Positions 9,501 to 18,254 of a stretch of DNA of 60,313 bases are shown in pieces (within the stretch, counting starts at the first letter, position 1; the number at the start of each line of letters is the position of its first letter). The DNA comes from Candidatus Marinamargulisbacteria bacterium SCGC AG-343-D04 (lineage in GTDB: Bacteria > Margulisbacteria > Marinamargulisbacteria > GCA-2716485 > GCA-002719695). Both the position numbers and the translations under genes were made by a program. The stretch covers positions 1 through 60,313 of the forward strand of contig QFBQ01000005.1 of NCBI GenBank assembly GCA_003265885.1, in the 5' to 3' direction. The notes beneath the pieces are model-generated. The model saw nothing but the letters and a program-made list of their open reading frames with translations. It had not been told where the DNA came from and did not search any database.

Positions 9501-11356
9501 AGCTTAAACCTGATTTCTCTTTTTTCGATTTTTGAAAAAATATTGCTTGCATAGTGCTGTATTTTTTTGTTGGTAAATGTTAGGTATTCAGTTGAGGGTT
9601 CTATGTATTGAAGGATGTTGTTTTCTATAAAATAGGTGAAGCAATTTTTTTGTGGTAATAATAAGTTTAAGTGAGAACGTTTAATGGGTTTTTCAAAGCA
9701 GGCTATGGTTCCAAGAATGGTATGGTCTAGTGGCGAAAGTGCTTGATAATCGAAGTTGATAGGACTGTTTTTTTTCTTAGTTTTACTTAAGATTTCTAAG
9801 AGTGTTTGAGTGTTAAATGTTAGGGAGGTGGAGGACAGTGACAGAGTTTCTGTAGAGTTTATTGTTGTGAGTAATTGCTGAGTCGATAAAATGTTTCCAT
9901 TTGAAATAGAAAAAATATAGTTTGTCAGTGTGTTGATGTTTAGAATGTTAAATGTGTATGAGTTTTCTATATACTTTCTTGTTTGTATTGTGTTTAATGT
10001 AGGAATTTCTAAAGTATTTACATTAAACTTTTCTTTTAAAAAGCGTAAAAAATATTTAGAGTGAATTGACAAAGGAATGTTGTTAGCTGTTGTTATGGAT
10101 ATTACTAGAGGAGAGTGAATTGACTCTAATAGTAATTGTAAGGTTAGAATGTTTTTTTTGCTAAATTGATTGATATTCGAAATAGAGATTAAGAAATGTT
10201 TTTCAGTATTAAAACAGGTTATAAATTGTGATAATAAAAAAGGCAAGTTTTGAGATAGTTCTGATGTTCGATTTGTTTTTAGTATTTCTGGAGAGTAAAA
10301 GTTTAGTGTAGGAAATAGATCTATTAATGTCCATTGGTCACTTATAGGTAATTGATTAAATATGCTGTGATTGAATAAAACATTTTTAGAGTTGGCTATA
10401 CACTGGTGTAGAAAGTTGTCGATTCCTTGAATAACATTTTGCATGAAATTATCAGTATTAATTTCTGAGATAGAAAGGGTTAAATACTTTTCTGGCTGGA
10501 TAATAGATTTGAGGATATAAGTTTGAGTATATTTTTTTCCAGAGCCTTCTATTCCGGTTATTAAAATTGCTTGGTTTTCTTTTTTTGTTTCAAATTGCTT
10601 GAAAATGGTTTTTAGTTGATTGAGGACTTTTGTTTTATAGAAAGGTTTTTTGGGGAATCCTTGAAATATATCTTTCTTTTTTTCTGTGGATTGGTTGATG
10701 TGTAGTTTAGCTATTTTTTGAAACTCTTTTTCAAGTTTAGTAAGGGAGGTGTAATCGGCAGATGTTATGGATAATGTAAATAAGAATTGAGACATTTTTT
10801 GGTTGATTTCTGGGGAATATATTATTTTTTTGTTTAGTGAATCAGTTCTTGTTTTTTTAATATAAGATGTATTTTCTGATATGTTTTTTTTATTCAAACA
10901 TTGATGTAGGTAATAGGACATACACTCTATGTCTTTTTGGATGATTTTTTGTATATTATGTATATCTTGTACGTTATAGTGCATTTCGTCTAAAAATGAA
11001 CTATCTAAGAGTTTGATGTGTTCTGTTTGATTATGAATGATAATAAAATCTTGAACACAGTCTGTAAAAGAGAGATGATTTTTATGGAGGAGAAGGATAA
11101 GTGAGAATATATTAGAAAAAATGTTAAAAAAGGAGGACGCGCTTAAGGCATCTTTTTTAATCAGCGTATTTAGATGCTGGGGCAAAAGTGAGTAACCTTT
11201 TACAGAAAATGATTCAGAAATATAAGGATCTTCATGATGTTTTGTTTTGAAGGAGTAGAGTGGTAACTGGCTGGATTCTTTGTGGAGTTTAGTTGTTTTT
11301 GAAAAATGGAAATTCAAGGTTTCTTTTTCTTTGCATAAAGTAGTTTTTTTGGGCAT
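6521..11356 (-). CDS. Multidomain sensor: pseudokinase, STAND/AAA ATPase, TPR-like region, GAF, histidine kinase
   Basis: The 1611-residue layout matches the Hstk-type family (Ser/Thr kinase, AAA ATPase, GAF, histidine kinase) known from cyanobacteria and other bacteria. Residues 1-220 have the kinase pattern but lack catalysis: the HRD site reads LSFTDC and the DFG site reads LLDSS, so it is a pseudokinase. The P-loop GIEGSGKK (268-275) has Lys where Thr/Ser normally binds magnesium. Residues 560-1170 look like helical repeats. A GAF domain covers about 1170-1340. The kinase core has its H-box GVAHEIRNPM (His about 1407), N-box FLNIILNSIQAI, G1 DTGKGI, F-box FDPFYST and G2 GLGLSIV, all intact. 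The convergent two-receiver protein is the likely phosphoryl partner. It is probably cytoplasmic, as no convincing membrane span is seen. Confidence 0.88.
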   Translation of the reverse strand: MPKKTTLCKEKETLNFHFSKTTKLHKESSQLPLYSFKTKHHEDPYISESFSVKGYSLLPQHLNTLIKKDALSASSFFNIFSNIFSLILLLHKNHLSFTDCVQDFIIIHNQTEHIKLLDSSFLDEMHYNVQDIHNIQKIIQKDIECMSYYLHQCLNKKNISENTSYIKKTRTDSLNKKIIYSPEINQKMSQFLFTLSITSADYTSLTKLEKEFQKIAKLHINQSTEKKKDIFQGFPKKPFYKTKVLNQLKTIFKQFETKKENQAILITGIEGSGKKYTQTYILKSIIQPEKYLTLSISEINTDNFMQNVIQGIDNFLHQCIANSKNVLFNHSIFNQLPISDQWTLIDLFPTLNFYSPEILKTNRTSELSQNLPFLLSQFITCFNTEKHFLISISNINQFSKKNILTLQLLLESIHSPLVISITTANNIPLSIHSKYFLRFLKEKFNVNTLEIPTLNTIQTRKYIENSYTFNILNINTLTNYIFSISNGNILSTQQLLTTINSTETLSLSSTSLTFNTQTLLEILSKTKKKNSPINFDYQALSPLDHTILGTIACFEKPIKRSHLNLLLPQKNCFTYFIENNILQYIEPSTEYLTFTNKKIQHYASNIFSKIEKREIRFKLGVELYKNTLTKENEFIALFCLSENLSSHFKHNPKSTILNKYKHLSKELRRKREFTLGLILTNRVLKYIHKENIKNHKSLEKALLIDKALDLYYLNKLHLSQQTFNYIFNKTQENKTKLAIKYTEINLYNKKGDPLNSHHIIYKTLKHFKIPYPKEHLNNIYTILLCLHQLSIAFFQKIFYKKNKKLNRTNALILDIILKSLVTSGEKSEFLFLYQNILIYKLSVNTTNNPYQTFSSILFLYLLTSLHIIQKPYRYVQKKDLKNIYSKELKQKLLMIIDLHINLPFSSFTQYENRSYELFLECKKSNNTFYAYASLLCHNYMQFFIGKNIQNISSISQKNLSWVKNYMNEQNYIAYLNYFLFYSSLEDPSINFLNKINDFPSSAGNSWVKIGTNLQIMIYLFYKGDYIKAEKMIKSITFNPISGIFFYSFHYYSCLVYGQLLLTSFKKNTYKKFQKHKKIFDKLPRKSKQHFKDHIRVIAIIDTLLNNNLTTCYKHLETLPTHNMATKAHAYEYIGLYFSYKSIHKQANFYLSKALTSYSQWNNKLKYNHITKFLKETYSQYTPRLEKSSYPIENIITTIKTTHSLSQNTKVSELIRSLLYIIEEQFLTIKSSFVSHLSNELILHSQITNHKYFIIGQAITECQNKISSSIIEYTLQSKKEVYIPFLHENTSFLDEYTQKNGSKTILSIPLIQQDNVLGIIFLERDPNHTFTEENIETLRILATHSAIALKNSYLLSENKTLIQQLETKVNNQVTHIAKVEQEKKISDSLAEKEAEQSAFATLTRGVAHEIRNPMAMILSGIELIHDNLDNKEKTTQYIQSIKNCIIRLKHITSTMLKYGSPVSHSKKYENITDILNDAILVSSAECKKRFITIDKNLSSCPLVFIDKHSISQAFLNIILNSIQAISKKGSITISTSYKTHPEKKIIITFKDTGKGIANELLPKIFDPFYSTNHANSGLGLSIVSKIISDHKGSIDIESELNKYTLISLSLPV

Positions 11357-11419
11357 ACTTTTTAAGTATAGATTATGAAAGATAGTTTTTGAAGAAATGT
11401 TATTCTAGATGAGGTGAAG

Positions 11420-14400
11420 TTAAACAAGCATTGCAGATCCAAGAAGTTCTTCACTAAAATTACCTCGCTGGTAGGTTTCATACATTGTAGATTCGGTAGC
11501 ACGGTTGTTCATAAGATTTATAAAGGCTAATATTATTAGCGTTGATTGTAAATTTTTAAGGGCATATTTTTTCCCAGGACATTTTCTTGGTGAATCCATT
11601 AGAAAATTAGGCAGCTCTGTTCTTGTCCATGTATATAAATCGTTCGCAGTCATAGTTCCTATTATTCTGTTGGGATTAAACAGATGAGGTTCATGGGGTA
11701 TATATGTTAGATGTTTATGTAAATTTGTATCAGATATTTTTTGTTTAGCCATATTTACATGCATACAATAAACGATAAAGTTATTAGATATACCAAATAT
11801 TCTTTGAAGAGAATAAACAAGTTGCTTAAAGGTGTTTTCTCCTATATCTATATCTGTAATCATAGGAACAATGGGGCATAGTCGAAGTAACTCTGCGACT
11901 GTTTTGTTGATTGCATCACAGTCTATTTTCAGTTCATGAATTAACAATGTTTCTAGTTTTTTCATAAATTCATTTGATTTAGCACTGACTTTTTCTTGAA
12001 GAAAGTTTCTCGCTTTTATATTTAATTGTTCAATAAATATTTCGATTGGGTTCTCACTATTGTGCGTTGTGGGGGTATCTAGATCGAATTGTGTAAATAA
12101 ACCCTGTAAGTCTTCTTTACTTTTTTGAGATAATGTCGTTTTCAATTGCTCGATAATTTTATGATGGAGTTCAAGCCAGGTGCCTTGAGGTATTAGTTGA
12201 ATTGCTGGCATTATTGCGGTAAGAGTTTCTTGTACAGTTGCGAGTAAGCTGGTGTCTCCTCCAAGCGTAATATTAAGATGCTTTTCTAATGCAGTGTAAA
12301 CTTTTTCTAATACTTCATCTAAAAAAGGAGCGAAACTATAATCTATATCATAGTCCTGGAAGGATTTAAGAAGTTTTTGGAGTACTCTATTAGCATTATC
12401 CACAGATTTTTCTTGAATGTTTGTGAGTAAGTTTTCGAGTAGTTCCTGTTTTTTTGATAGAGTTCTAACAAAAGGCGCGCCCTTTTCAATATCAATGAGG
12501 GTAGTGCGGTTAATTTTTTTCTTTATTTTATCTATTTGCAGGATAAGTTCAGTTGCAAAATCATCTGTTTTTCTTTGATTGTGTTCTTCAAAAGCCATTG
12601 TTAGCATATTAGAATAGTTTTCTTCTACTTCTTTTTGGACAGCTTTAAAAGGTTTATGAATTTCTGAATGTCTTAACTCGGGTGATGTTTTCATTAATTT
12701 GTGAGCAGCAATATCCTTTATTGCATCATGAAATCTTTGAAAATAAGATTGATCTCGGAACGTTAAATCTGTTTTTGAAGCAAACTCTTGTCCAAGATGT
12801 TCAGCCATCTTTTGTAATTGGCTGTTTGGATTTGGATCTGTAAAAATGAGTTGTCTATATACTTTGCTTCCTTCTTTTGGGGGAGAGAATGCGGTTATGT
12901 TTAATTTTCTCGATGCAATGTCTTTAGCTTTTTTCCAATCATTGTTGTTGTCAGACTGTACAATTAATGGGAGGTGCCCTAATCGACCACGCACTCTTCT
13001 ACTATCGCAAAATGTAGAGAGTTCTCCTATACCAATTTTTCTTAGCCCGCGTCTGTCCGTTCTTTTTTTGAACCATTTCGCTACTACGGGTAATTCTTTA
13101 GATGTTCTTATGACTGATACGGGTATTTCAAGAGGGCCGCAGTTTTTCACAATGGATCTTCTCTCTATACCTTGATAATTTAAAGATAAATTGAGTATAG
13201 AAAGATAGAAATCTATTAATAGTGTTGGCATAAAATACATGTATAGATATAGTTTTATAGCTAGTGACATAAGAATTTTTATTCCATCAGCAGGACTATC
13301 TATTGCCTTAGCTTTTCTTATGGATGCAGGGCCTTGCTTTGATGCAGCTCTTACACCTACATCTTGTGGGTCTTTAAACGCAGTATAATATGGAGTAATT
13401 AACGTATGAGTCACTATTAACGCCATTAAAGGAATGAGACTTTCTAGAGCATAATGGAATACAGAATCTATAGCTTTTGGATCGTCTACAGTTCCTAGAT
13501 CTTGTGACTTAGAGGAACTTTCGCTATTAAAAAGGTGCATGAATGAGACATATGCTCCTGCGGCAACGGGTAAAATGGGTATAAAGCATTTTAACAATCG
13601 TGAAGGGGCTGAGTTACTAGTGATAGGAGTAGCAATAGGAAAAGAAGTTTGAAGAGATTGTTCTGTTAGTGATATTGCTGATTTAAGAATCCTAAAGTTT
13701 AAGCTGCTTTCATTCTGAGCTTCAAGAAGCCATGAGGTGAATGCTCCAGAAATTCCAAATATTAAGTGTGATACAGGTAGACTGATGCTATCATGATTTG
13801 GATTAGTTGTATGACTTTTTTTCATTCCTTCGTTAATTTTTATTACTTCTGTTTCTAAAAATTTTTGCCAGTGGTCTTGTGAGTAAATCTGTGGTAAAGC
13901 AACTTTTAAATATTTGTTGCTAAATAAATAATTAGTTTCATTTATTCTTTTTTTATCAGTAATTAGTGTTTCTAGACCTTTTTCTATGAAATATTGTTGT
14001 CTTAGATCTTTAAGAATAGGAGTTAACTGGTAAGAGACAAATATGGCTAGTAATACATTTGCTAACTTTTTTTTTGTCGTTGGGCAACAGTGGCTAAATT
14101 CAGGCCTTTGTTCAAAAGCTTTTGCTTGATCTTTAATAAATGGATTGTCAAAGAAGCTTCGAATATCTGTATATTTTTTAATTTGAGTTAAATCATGATC
14201 TTTATTTAAGCTCTCTGGCTTTAGTTTCCTGTTCTGAGAATATTGTGGTATTTGCTCAATTTTTTCATGAATGTAACTAAGGAATGAAACTAATGAGGTG
14301 ATTTTTGTAAGACCTTCATCATTGTTATAGAGGTAAGCTTCAACGATGTTAGGAGTTTTACTTGTGTTCTTTTTTTGTGAATTAATATGGATTTTCATTA

Positions 14401-14491
14401 TCCGCTCTATTTCATTTAGGGGATCTTGTTCTGAGAATTTGAGTTTTAATGAAGTGACTTGATTGCTGGCAGTAAGAGTAATTCCGCTCAT
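11420..14491 (-). CDS. Large hypothetical protein with hydrophobic central segments
   Basis: I do not recognise this 1023-residue protein. Its start overlaps the stop of the upstream disordered-protein gene (ATGA), so the two are a unit. Residues about 135-155, 290-315, 345-370 and 405-435 are hydrophobic enough to span or insert in a membrane (for example SLIPLMALIVTHTLITPYY). The C-terminal half is helical and charged, with coiled-coil character around 600-720. There is no signal peptide, catalytic motif or repeat. Large orphan proteins with internal hydrophobic patches occur among effectors of host-associated bacteria, but nothing here proves that role. Confidence 0.65.
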   Translation of the reverse strand: MSGITLTASNQVTSLKLKFSEQDPLNEIERIMKIHINSQKKNTSKTPNIVEAYLYNNDEGLTKITSLVSFLSYIHEKIEQIPQYSQNRKLKPESLNKDHDLTQIKKYTDIRSFFDNPFIKDQAKAFEQRPEFSHCCPTTKKKLANVLLAIFVSYQLTPILKDLRQQYFIEKGLETLITDKKRINETNYLFSNKYLKVALPQIYSQDHWQKFLETEVIKINEGMKKSHTTNPNHDSISLPVSHLIFGISGAFTSWLLEAQNESSLNFRILKSAISLTEQSLQTSFPIATPITSNSAPSRLLKCFIPILPVAAGAYVSFMHLFNSESSSKSQDLGTVDDPKAIDSVFHYALESLIPLMALIVTHTLITPYYTAFKDPQDVGVRAASKQGPASIRKAKAIDSPADGIKILMSLAIKLYLYMYFMPTLLIDFYLSILNLSLNYQGIERRSIVKNCGPLEIPVSVIRTSKELPVVAKWFKKRTDRRGLRKIGIGELSTFCDSRRVRGRLGHLPLIVQSDNNNDWKKAKDIASRKLNITAFSPPKEGSKVYRQLIFTDPNPNSQLQKMAEHLGQEFASKTDLTFRDQSYFQRFHDAIKDIAAHKLMKTSPELRHSEIHKPFKAVQKEVEENYSNMLTMAFEEHNQRKTDDFATELILQIDKIKKKINRTTLIDIEKGAPFVRTLSKKQELLENLLTNIQEKSVDNANRVLQKLLKSFQDYDIDYSFAPFLDEVLEKVYTALEKHLNITLGGDTSLLATVQETLTAIMPAIQLIPQGTWLELHHKIIEQLKTTLSQKSKEDLQGLFTQFDLDTPTTHNSENPIEIFIEQLNIKARNFLQEKVSAKSNEFMKKLETLLIHELKIDCDAINKTVAELLRLCPIVPMITDIDIGENTFKQLVYSLQRIFGISNNFIVYCMHVNMAKQKISDTNLHKHLTYIPHEPHLFNPNRIIGTMTANDLYTWTRTELPNFLMDSPRKCPGKKYALKNLQSTLIILAFINLMNNRATESTMYETYQRGNFSEELLGSAMLV

Positions 14492-14946
14492 ATATCGTTA
14501 GGAATAAGCGGGAGCATATGTTCTGTAGACAATCGTTCTAGTAGAGCCTGTGTAAAAGTCATAGCCATTGTAGTTTTTTGGCTTGTGCTTTTGGGGATAG
14601 TTGATTGAGATCTTTCTCTGACTGGTATTGCATTTGGAGAGGGACTGCTGGTATAAAAATCCGGTGAAGAGTTGTGCCTTCGAATTGATTTCCCTGGAGT
14701 ATATGTATGATCCCTTGCGGAGATAGGTCTAGGGGCAGCCCCTTCTGGAGGGGGAGCATCGTCTTGTCTTTTACCACGACGACGGCAATTGTCGCCTGTC
14801 CTATAGTAGATAGAAAGATCGGGAGGATTTGCTGAAAAGTTTAAAGCTGAATGTTTTGTCATTGTTAGTGGCCTTTTATTTGGGGGTCTATGTAAGGAAG
14901 TCGCAGGTACGGTACTTTTAAAGTAATTTGCAACTGCTTTCCACAT
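14488..14946 (-). CDS. Disordered Ser/Pro/Arg-rich hypothetical protein
   Basis: I chose the ATG at 14946 (152 residues): a GGAG lies about 11 bases upstream, whereas the longer frame needs a TTG at 14982 with no ribosome site. Residues 10-125 are low-complexity and rich in Ser, Pro, Arg and Thr (RRRGKRQDDAPPPEG, SSPDFYTSSPSPNA), probably unfolded. The last 25 residues form a hydrophobic helix (TFTQALLERLSTEHMLPLI). Its composition resembles the 107-residue product downstream of ahcY. It is coupled to the following 1023-residue gene by an ATGA overlap. Its function is unknown; a chaperone, adaptor or secreted role would be guesswork. Confidence 0.55.
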   Translation of the reverse strand: MWKAVANYFKSTVPATSLHRPPNKRPLTMTKHSALNFSANPPDLSIYYRTGDNCRRRGKRQDDAPPPEGAAPRPISARDHTYTPGKSIRRHNSSPDFYTSSPSPNAIPVRERSQSTIPKSTSQKTTMAMTFTQALLERLSTEHMLPLIPNDI

Positions 14947-15191
14947 ATTTAAAGTAACTCCTATTTTTCGAACAAACACCAATATTATTATTGTAATTTT
15001 TTTTCATACAATTTAGATGATAGAAGTGTATGTTTTTAAATATTTTCTGATTAATTATCGATGATTATACATCATTTTTAGCTAAATGAAAATGGGAAAA
15101 TATTTAGATTAATGCTTTTTAAGAGTGTTAAAAAACGAAGTGTTTTATATCAACGCTTCAGTTTTGCGTATCAAGGATGTGTGAAGTTTTA

Positions 15192-15515
15192 TTATATCTC
15201 ATTTTTCAAAGTATCAGGCTGTGTTTGGCTTGTTATTAGCCTTAGGAGAACCGCGAGGTTTACTGCGCGAGAGGTATGATATTCTTCTTTTTCATCTGGA
15301 TTTTCTGTTTTGGGGTTTTCTGAAACGGGGCTATGACGATGTCTTAGTTCATTTGATGGAGTAAGTCTGGGAGGGGCGCTTGTTTCGCTAGAGTCGGGAG
15401 AAGGAGAATGGCAGCGAGAAGGTGCAGGAGACTCTCTTTTTTTAGCACGACTTCCAGAAGTAGCATGAAATCCAGAAGTATTTGTATATCCATCGTTGTA
15501 GTTTGCACAAAACAT
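15192..15515 (-). CDS. Small disordered Ser/Pro-rich hypothetical protein
   Basis: 107 residues whose ATG shares one base with the ahcY stop (TAATG), so translation is probably coupled to ahcY. Residues 15-85 are low-complexity and polar (KKRESPAPSRCHSPSPDSS, ENPKTENPDEKEE). The C-terminus has a short hydrophobic helix (AVNLAVLLRLITSQT). This plan, a disordered body with one C-terminal helix, matches the 152-residue product at 14488-14946, and the two may be distant paralogues. No function can be assigned. About 210 bases of AT-rich sequence without a gene separate it from the next unit. Confidence 0.55.
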   Translation of the reverse strand: MFCANYNDGYTNTSGFHATSGSRAKKRESPAPSRCHSPSPDSSETSAPPRLTPSNELRHRHSPVSENPKTENPDEKEEYHTSRAVNLAVLLRLITSQTQPDTLKNEI

Positions 15516-16930
15516 TAGTATCTGTAAAAATCCTTCTTATAAGGTCCGTTAATATTTACGTTAATATAATCGGCTTGTTCTTGTGTCAGTTGGGTTAATT
15601 TTACACCACATTTTTCTATGTGTAATCGAGCAACTTCTTCATCTAATCTTTTAGGTAAAACATGAACGCCAACATCATAGTGATTGGTATTTAATTCTAT
15701 TTGTGCTAAAACTTGATTTGTAAAAGAGGTACTCATTACGAAAGACGAATGCCCTGTAGCGCAACCTAAATTAACAAGACGTCCTTCTGCAAGTAAAATA
15801 ATGCTATGTCCTTCAGGAAAGAAATATTGATCGACTTGATCTTTTATGTTTTCTTTCTGAATACCAGTATAATTTTCTAACTGCTCAACTTGAATTTCGT
15901 TATCAAAATGTCCAATATTGCATACAATAGCTTGGTTTTTCATTTTAGACATGTGTTCGATTCGAATAATATCTTTGTTTCCTGTTGTTGTGACATAAAT
16001 ATCAGCTTCTTTGAGTGAATCTTCGACAGTTTGAACACGAAATCCAGACATGCTTGCTTGTAATGCACAAATAGGATCAATCTCAGTTACGATGACTTTT
16101 GCCCCGAGTGCTTTCATAGATTCAGCGCAGCCTTTTCCAACATCTCCATATCCACATATAACCACAGTTTTTCCTGCGATCATGACATCTGTTGCACGCT
16201 TGATTCCGTCTGCTAATGATTCTTTACATCCATAAAGGTTATCAAATTTAGTTTTGGTGACAGAGTCGTTGACATTGATGGTAGGGAATAGTAATTCTCC
16301 TTTTTCGTGAAGTTGATGAAGTCTTAATACCCCTGTCGTAGTTTCTTCAGAGACGCCTCTTATATTTTTGCTTATATCTTGCCATTTTCTTGGGTTTCTT
16401 TTTATAGATTCGTTTAATAAATTGTATACAATTTTCATTTCAGCATTTTCTTGAGTATCATTGCGTTTTTCTGGATTTTTTTCTAGTTCTACACCTTTAT
16501 GTATTAGTAACGTAACATCTCCACCATCGTCTACAATAAGATCTGGGCCAGAATTGTCTGGGAATGTTAACGCTTGTTCAGAGCACCACCAGTATTCTTC
16601 CAAAGTTTCACCTTTCCATGCAAAAACGGGCACTCCTGCTTTGGCAATGGCTGCAGCGGCGTGATCTTGAGTGGAAAATATGTTGCATGAAGCCCATCTA
16701 ACATCTGCTCCAAGCGCAGTTAAGGTTTCAATAAGCACAGCAGTTTGAATAGTCATATGAAGAGAACCGGATATTTTTACATTTTTCAAGGGCTTACTGT
16801 TTTGATACATTTTTCTTAGGGACATCAAACCGGGCATTTCTTCTTCAGCTATTGTAATTTCCCTTCTTCCAAATTCGGCTAGAGAAATATCTTTTACTTT
16901 GTAATTTTCTTTAGTTTTTGTATCTTCCAT
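15515..16930 (-). CDS. ahcY: S-adenosylhomocysteinase
   Basis: This 471-residue enzyme reversibly splits S-adenosylhomocysteine into adenosine and homocysteine, clearing the product inhibitor of methyltransferases. It works in the cytoplasm as an NAD-dependent tetramer. Visible family landmarks are the substrate region LIVDDGGDVTLLIHKGVE, the NAD-binding VICGYGDVGKGCAESMKALG, the second signature VCNIGHFDNEIQVEQLENY, and the C-terminal Tyr of FYRY that closes the NAD site of the partner subunit. The length fits the long form with an inserted helical segment. A SAM or SAH riboswitch was looked for in the 100-base leader and not seen. Confidence 0.96.
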   Translation of the reverse strand: MEDTKTKENYKVKDISLAEFGRREITIAEEEMPGLMSLRKMYQNSKPLKNVKISGSLHMTIQTAVLIETLTALGADVRWASCNIFSTQDHAAAAIAKAGVPVFAWKGETLEEYWWCSEQALTFPDNSGPDLIVDDGGDVTLLIHKGVELEKNPEKRNDTQENAEMKIVYNLLNESIKRNPRKWQDISKNIRGVSEETTTGVLRLHQLHEKGELLFPTINVNDSVTKTKFDNLYGCKESLADGIKRATDVMIAGKTVVICGYGDVGKGCAESMKALGAKVIVTEIDPICALQASMSGFRVQTVEDSLKEADIYVTTTGNKDIIRIEHMSKMKNQAIVCNIGHFDNEIQVEQLENYTGIQKENIKDQVDQYFFPEGHSIILLAEGRLVNLGCATGHSSFVMSTSFTNQVLAQIELNTNHYDVGVHVLPKRLDEEVARLHIEKCGVKLTQLTQEQADYINVNINGPYKKDFYRY

Positions 16931-17034
16931 TATAACCCTTATTTTTCATTAATTTGAACTTTAATCAGTCAGATATTACATTTTTTAAATGTTAAATGCA
17001 ATGATGTTTTTGAGTTTATCTTTTTCGTAAATGA

Positions 17035-18111
17035 CTATTCGTTGATGATTTCATTTTTGATTTTTTCTACACATTTTTGTAATGAATGAATGTTGTGAAT
17101 GCTCAGCAGAGTTGATGCTAATATTTCTTTGGATACATAAAGGTGGCGAATATAGCTTCTTGTATAGTTTTTGCAAGAGTAACAGTCACAGGTTTCATCT
17201 AATGGGTTTAAATCATTGATGAATTCTTGACGTTTAATGTTGATGCGCTGGTCTTCTAAAAAAAATTGACCATGGCGGGCAATGCGGGTGGGGATGACAC
17301 AGTCAAACATATCTACTCCGCATTTGATGGCCCATTTTAAATTTTCAGGGAGGCCAATCCCCATGACATATTTTGGCTTATTTTCCGGTAATAAGGGTGC
17401 GCAGTAGTCTATGAATTCATGGCAAAGTTCTATGGGTTCCCCTACACTGAGCCCTCCGAGCGCATATCCTGGAAAGTCGAGTTCGGTTAAGGTGTTTGCA
17501 CTTTCTTTTCGAAGATCTTTGAAAAAACCACCTTGAACAATGCCAAATAGCCAATTTGAACACTCTTTGTTTTTCCAATAGGTGACCGCTTCTTTTGCCC
17601 ATTTGTGAGTGATTGTTAGATCTTTTGATGTGTCTTTTTTTGGATGATTATATGGAGAGCAAATATCGAGTACCATCATAATGTCACTGTTAAATCCGCA
17701 TTGTAGATCAATAACACTCTTAGGAGTAAATCTGCGAGGAGATCCATCTATATGAGATTGAAAGGTGACCCCATTTTCGTCTATTTTTCTGTTTTGTGCT
17801 AATGAAAAGACTTGGTAACCTCCCGAATCTGTTAAAATGGGGTGATTCCAATTCATAAAAGAATGTAGGCCATTGTGTTTTTTTATTACATCAATACCAG
17901 GTCTTAGACTAAGGTGGTAGGTGTTTGCAAGAATGATTTGGCTTTGGGTTGAACGAATTTGTTCAGGGGTTAAGGACTTAACTGTTCCTGCGGTACCTAC
18001 AGGCATAAATGTAGGTGTTTCAATGATGCCATGAGGGGTATGGATTTTTCCAATTCTTGCTTTAGAATTTTTTGATTTTTTAAGTATTTCAAAAAGATAC
18101 TGTTGGGACAT
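17035..18111 (-). CDS. tgt: Queuine tRNA-ribosyltransferase
   Basis: The 358-residue TGT exchanges guanine-34 for preQ1 in tRNAs with GUN anticodons, a step of queuosine synthesis. The N-terminal catalytic Asp lies in LTDSGGYQVFSLA and the nucleophile Asp in FDCVIPTRIARHGQ. The zinc site is CDCYSC plus a His in YIRHLYV. AAGG sits upstream of the ATG. Its usual neighbours (queA, yajC, secD) are not here; instead it lies divergent to the FliF-like operon. Confidence 0.96.
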   Translation of the reverse strand: MSQQYLFEILKKSKNSKARIGKIHTPHGIIETPTFMPVGTAGTVKSLTPEQIRSTQSQIILANTYHLSLRPGIDVIKKHNGLHSFMNWNHPILTDSGGYQVFSLAQNRKIDENGVTFQSHIDGSPRRFTPKSVIDLQCGFNSDIMMVLDICSPYNHPKKDTSKDLTITHKWAKEAVTYWKNKECSNWLFGIVQGGFFKDLRKESANTLTELDFPGYALGGLSVGEPIELCHEFIDYCAPLLPENKPKYVMGIGLPENLKWAIKCGVDMFDCVIPTRIARHGQFFLEDQRINIKRQEFINDLNPLDETCDCYSCKNYTRSYIRHLYVSKEILASTLLSIHNIHSLQKCVEKIKNEIINE

Positions 18112-18122
18112 AAATTTAACCT

Positions 18123-18151
18123 TACATAAAGACGTTTAGACATATTATAAT
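18123..18151 (+). promoter_or_regulatory. Candidate promoter of the FliF/FliG/FliM-like operon
   Basis: TTACAT (18123-18128), a 17-base spacer and a perfect TATAAT (18146-18151). It lies about 100 bases upstream of the FliF-like ATG, in the region shared with the divergent tgt gene. No sigma-28 or sigma-54 flagellar-type promoter was evident. Confidence 0.5.
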
Positions 18152-18254
18152 AAGGGAAGTGTATTATCTGTTCCAGAGCTATATTTGAAAGGGGCTTAAA
18201 TGCAGTGTGTTTTTGTGTTTTTAATGTGTAGATACTTTGAATCTGTAAAGTGAT

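Noticed and set aside
14947..14982. TTG start for the disordered protein
   Set aside because: No ribosome site precedes it; the internal ATG at 14946 has GGAG upstream.
16931..17034. A SAM or SAH riboswitch before ahcY
   Set aside because: The leader is AT-rich with only short stems and lacks the conserved GC-rich helices of those riboswitches.
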